Shown here in pieces: positions 5,756-7,365 of a stretch of 7,365 nt of DNA; within the stretch, counting starts at the first letter, position 1; each line of letters starts with the position of its first letter. Source of the DNA: Sulfurovum sp. (lineage in GTDB: Bacteria; Campylobacterota; Campylobacteria; Campylobacterales; Sulfurovaceae); the NCBI GenBank assembly GCA_015490315.1, contig WFYB01000171.1, positions 1-7,365 of the forward strand. The letters are read 5' to 3'. A program made the translations under genes and the position numbers. Below the pieces are notes generated by a model. That model was not told the origin of the DNA, did no database searches, and saw nothing but the letters and a program-made list of their open reading frames with translations.

Positions 5756-6580
5756 ATGAAAGCATCCGATGTCTATGACCTATTGACCCAGGAATATACA
5801 CTTGTCATGGCGACAACCCCCTCTGATTTTGAAATAGTTAAAAAAATTAGAGAAGAGGTCTATGCATTTAAGTATGGGAAACCTTTAGAATTTTTAGAAT
5901 CAATCGGACTACTTTTCGACAAAGATGACAAACAATCTTTTATATATTTACTACAGCATAAGGCAACCCAAGAATATATTGGAACGGTACGTGCTTTTTT
6001 TATGAATAAAAATACACCATCAAAAAAGTTACCTCTCCAACAAACCGTCACAGATCAAAGGGTTTTTTCTTATCTTGTCAATTTACCTATTATTGAAATA
6101 TCGAGAGGTGCCTTATACAGAAAAATTTTGCCTCACCACACATACACTGACTTACAATTACGCACAATGTTAACCTATGGATTAATGGTTGCGACACGAC
6201 TCAACATGTTTTTGTATCCTCCAAAACGTGTTTTTTCAATCATGGAACCGTCACTCCACCGCATCCTAAAAAGACAAAACGTCAATTTCGAACCTATCTC
6301 TGATCCGGTTGATTCATACGGAACACTACGTATCCCCTACGCCATCGAACGCACCAAACTCCTCAAAGAGACCGAAGAGAATATGGGGCAGATCACCAGA
6401 CACTACCTCAAAAAGCTCTGCGAAAACCCTGAGCCTTTTTGGGAGTTTATCGACAACAACCCCTATCTGGAGCGTTCCGATATCGAGCTTGAGAGGATAT
6501 GCAAGCTCTTCAAAGAGCATGGAGAGGATGTCGATCTCTCACTGCTGCTTGGTGAAGAGGATGCACTCTCCCCATCATAA
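5756..6580 (+). CDS. Autoinducer-synthase / N-acyl amino acid synthase-like acyltransferase (GNAT superfamily)
   Basis: A 274-aa cytosolic protein resembling the LuxI / FeeM / PEP-CTERM-associated acyltransferase group, which transfers acyl chains (often from acyl-ACP) to an amine. Residues seen in LuxI-like order: R32 with Y36 and F38 (IREEVYAF); D55 and D58 before a YLL (DKDDKQSFIYLL); R79 in GTVRAF; E114 and R117 in EISR. Next comes a helix YGLMVATRLN (141-150) and a block MEPSLHRILKRQNVNFEPI (163-181) ending in YGTLRIPYAIE, as in PEP-CTERM-associated acyltransferases. The last 75 residues or so form an acidic helical tail. I chose the ATG at 5756 because of AAAGAG about 6 nt upstream and the TATAAT box lying inside the longer frame. 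Composition shifts within the gene: sampled 60-bp lines are about 29% GC near 5821-5940 and about 49% near 6361-6480. Substrate and product are unknown; no AHL production is implied. Confidence 0.7.
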   Translation: MKASDVYDLLTQEYTLVMATTPSDFEIVKKIREEVYAFKYGKPLEFLESIGLLFDKDDKQSFIYLLQHKATQEYIGTVRAFFMNKNTPSKKLPLQQTVTDQRVFSYLVNLPIIEISRGALYRKILPHHTYTDLQLRTMLTYGLMVATRLNMFLYPPKRVFSIMEPSLHRILKRQNVNFEPISDPVDSYGTLRIPYAIERTKLLKETEENMGQITRHYLKKLCENPEPFWEFIDNNPYLERSDIELERICKLFKEHGEDVDLSLLLGEEDALSPS

Positions 6581-6601
6581 AGAGCTGACAATTCACTCAA
6601 A

Positions 6602-7365
6602 TCAAGGTCTTACCCGGTATATCACCGCATACATCAATGGTACATAGTAAAGGTTGAGTATCGTTGCCCATGCGATACCAAAGCCAAGAGATATCGCCAT
6701 AGGCTGGAGGATGAGTGCCTGTCCGCTGGCGAAGAACATCAGAGAAGAGAGCCCCAGCACTGTCGTGACCGAGGTCAAGATGATCGGGCGCAGACGCAAA
6801 CCTGCCTTTTCTACCAGTTCGTCATAATGTTTGCTGCCCTTGATAAAATCGAGCATGATAAGTCCGTCATTGACCACCACTCCTGCAAGCCCGATAAGCC
6901 CCATCACACCCGGCAGTGTCATGTTGACCCCCATCAGTTTGGTACCCACCAACGCACCAAAGATAGAGAGTGGGATCACAGAGAGTACGATCAGCGGTAA
7001 TACCAGCGAGTTGAACATCCAAACCAATGCAATAAAGATAAGGAATATTGCGATCAATGCCGCCTGTGTCATCTCACGCTTGATCTTCCTGTTCTCCTTC
7101 TCCTCCCCTTTGATGATCACTTTGAGCCCTGCTTTCTTTGCCTCATCGAGCAAAGGTCTGATCTGCTCCATCACTTCACTGGGGGTAATGGTCTTCTTGT
7201 CTACCTTTGCAAACACAGAGTAGACCTTCTCTCCATCCTCTTTAAATATCTTGACAAAACTTTTCTGGTAGATAAAGTCGGTAATATCCCCCAACCTGAC
7301 AACCTTTTGTCCATCCGGGGATGTTAACTTGAATGCAGGCAGCATCGAAGCATCGGTTTTATAAC
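6602..7365 (-). CDS. RND efflux permease, C-terminal fragment (cut by window edge)
   Basis: The reading frame stays open to the right edge, so this is the last 254 codons or so of a permease that normally has about 1000 residues. It shows the end of the second periplasmic porter/docking region (LGDITDFIYQ, then VDKKTITPSEVMEQIRPLLDEAKKAG) followed by five to six membrane helices. Counting from the Met at 7345, these include AALIAIFLIFIALVWMF (95-111), LPGVMGLIGLAGVVVNDGLI (144-163) with LDFI after it, and LRPIILTSVTTVLGLSSLMF (185-204). The VVNDGLIMLDF segment corresponds to the AKNAIL region of AcrB TM10, in the form common in other HAE-type pumps; the AcrB lysine is replaced by Asn. Substrate cannot be read from this part. 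It ends 21 bp from the convergent acyltransferase stop, with no visible terminator, and its operon lies outside the window. Confidence 0.88.
   Translation of the reverse strand, partial: YKTDASMLPAFKLTSPDGQKVVRLGDITDFIYQKSFVKIFKEDGEKVYSVFAKVDKKTITPSEVMEQIRPLLDEAKKAGLKVIIKGEEKENRKIKREMTQAALIAIFLIFIALVWMFNSLVLPLIVLSVIPLSIFGALVGTKLMGVNMTLPGVMGLIGLAGVVVNDGLIMLDFIKGSKHYDELVEKAGLRLRPIILTSVTTVLGLSSLMFFASGQALILQPMAISLGFGIAWATILNLYYVPLMYAVIYRVRP

Noticed and set aside
6581..6601. Possible bidirectional terminator between the convergent acyltransferase and RND genes
   Set aside because: The 21-bp gap contains no inverted repeat or T-run that I can see.
6309..6647. 112-codon plus-strand frame overlapping the end of the acyltransferase
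   Set aside because: It is a shifted frame over a gene with family motifs and then runs antisense into the RND gene. Its Ser/Thr/Pro-rich translation looks like a shadow.

Overview
The window looks like a chromosomal segment of a Campylobacterota (epsilonproteobacterial) organism, most likely a free-living Sulfurovum/Sulfurimonas-type bacterium. The main pointer is the gene order DUF2018 - trans-polyprenyl diphosphate synthase - hemA, which I remember from Helicobacter pylori (HP0242, HP0240, HP0239). DUF2018 is, to my knowledge, confined to this phylum. Moderate GC, tight gene packing and AT-rich -10 boxes without good -35 boxes also fit. The genus is inference.

Layout. Positions 1-1405, minus strand: a housekeeping operon with its own promoter, encoding a DUF2018 protein, a long-chain trans-polyprenyl diphosphate synthase (quinone side chain) and the first 49 residues of glutamyl-tRNA reductase HemA. 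Positions 1430-5630, minus strand: three overlapping genes encoding an outer-membrane TonB-dependent-receptor-like barrel, a small periplasmic YfiR-like protein, and an inner-membrane protein with a periplasmic sensor region, a degenerate GGDEF domain (GGTEF) and an apparently intact EAL phosphodiesterase domain. Positions 5631-5755: a compact divergent control region with a -10 box for each side, a perfect 10-bp palindrome and a tandem 10-bp repeat between the two promoters. Positions 5756-6580, plus strand: an acyltransferase of the autoinducer-synthase / N-acyl amino acid synthase / PEP-CTERM-associated GNAT group. Its first two thirds are strongly AT-rich and its last third is not. Positions 6602-7365, minus strand, convergent: the C-terminal part of an RND efflux permease, cut by the window edge.

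How the genes may work together. The receptor, YfiR-like and GGDEF/EAL genes form one translationally coupled unit with one component each for outer membrane, periplasm and inner membrane/cytosol. The layout recalls YfiB-YfiR-YfiN, but here the outer-membrane part is a TonB-receptor-type barrel and the output domain looks like a c-di-GMP hydrolase rather than a cyclase. The divergent neighbour has the residue pattern of enzymes that make acylated small molecules from acyl-ACP. The most interesting reading is a signal-maker facing a trans-envelope c-di-GMP sensing operon. The three-gene unit is well supported by the sequence; the functional pairing with the acyltransferase is a hypothesis.
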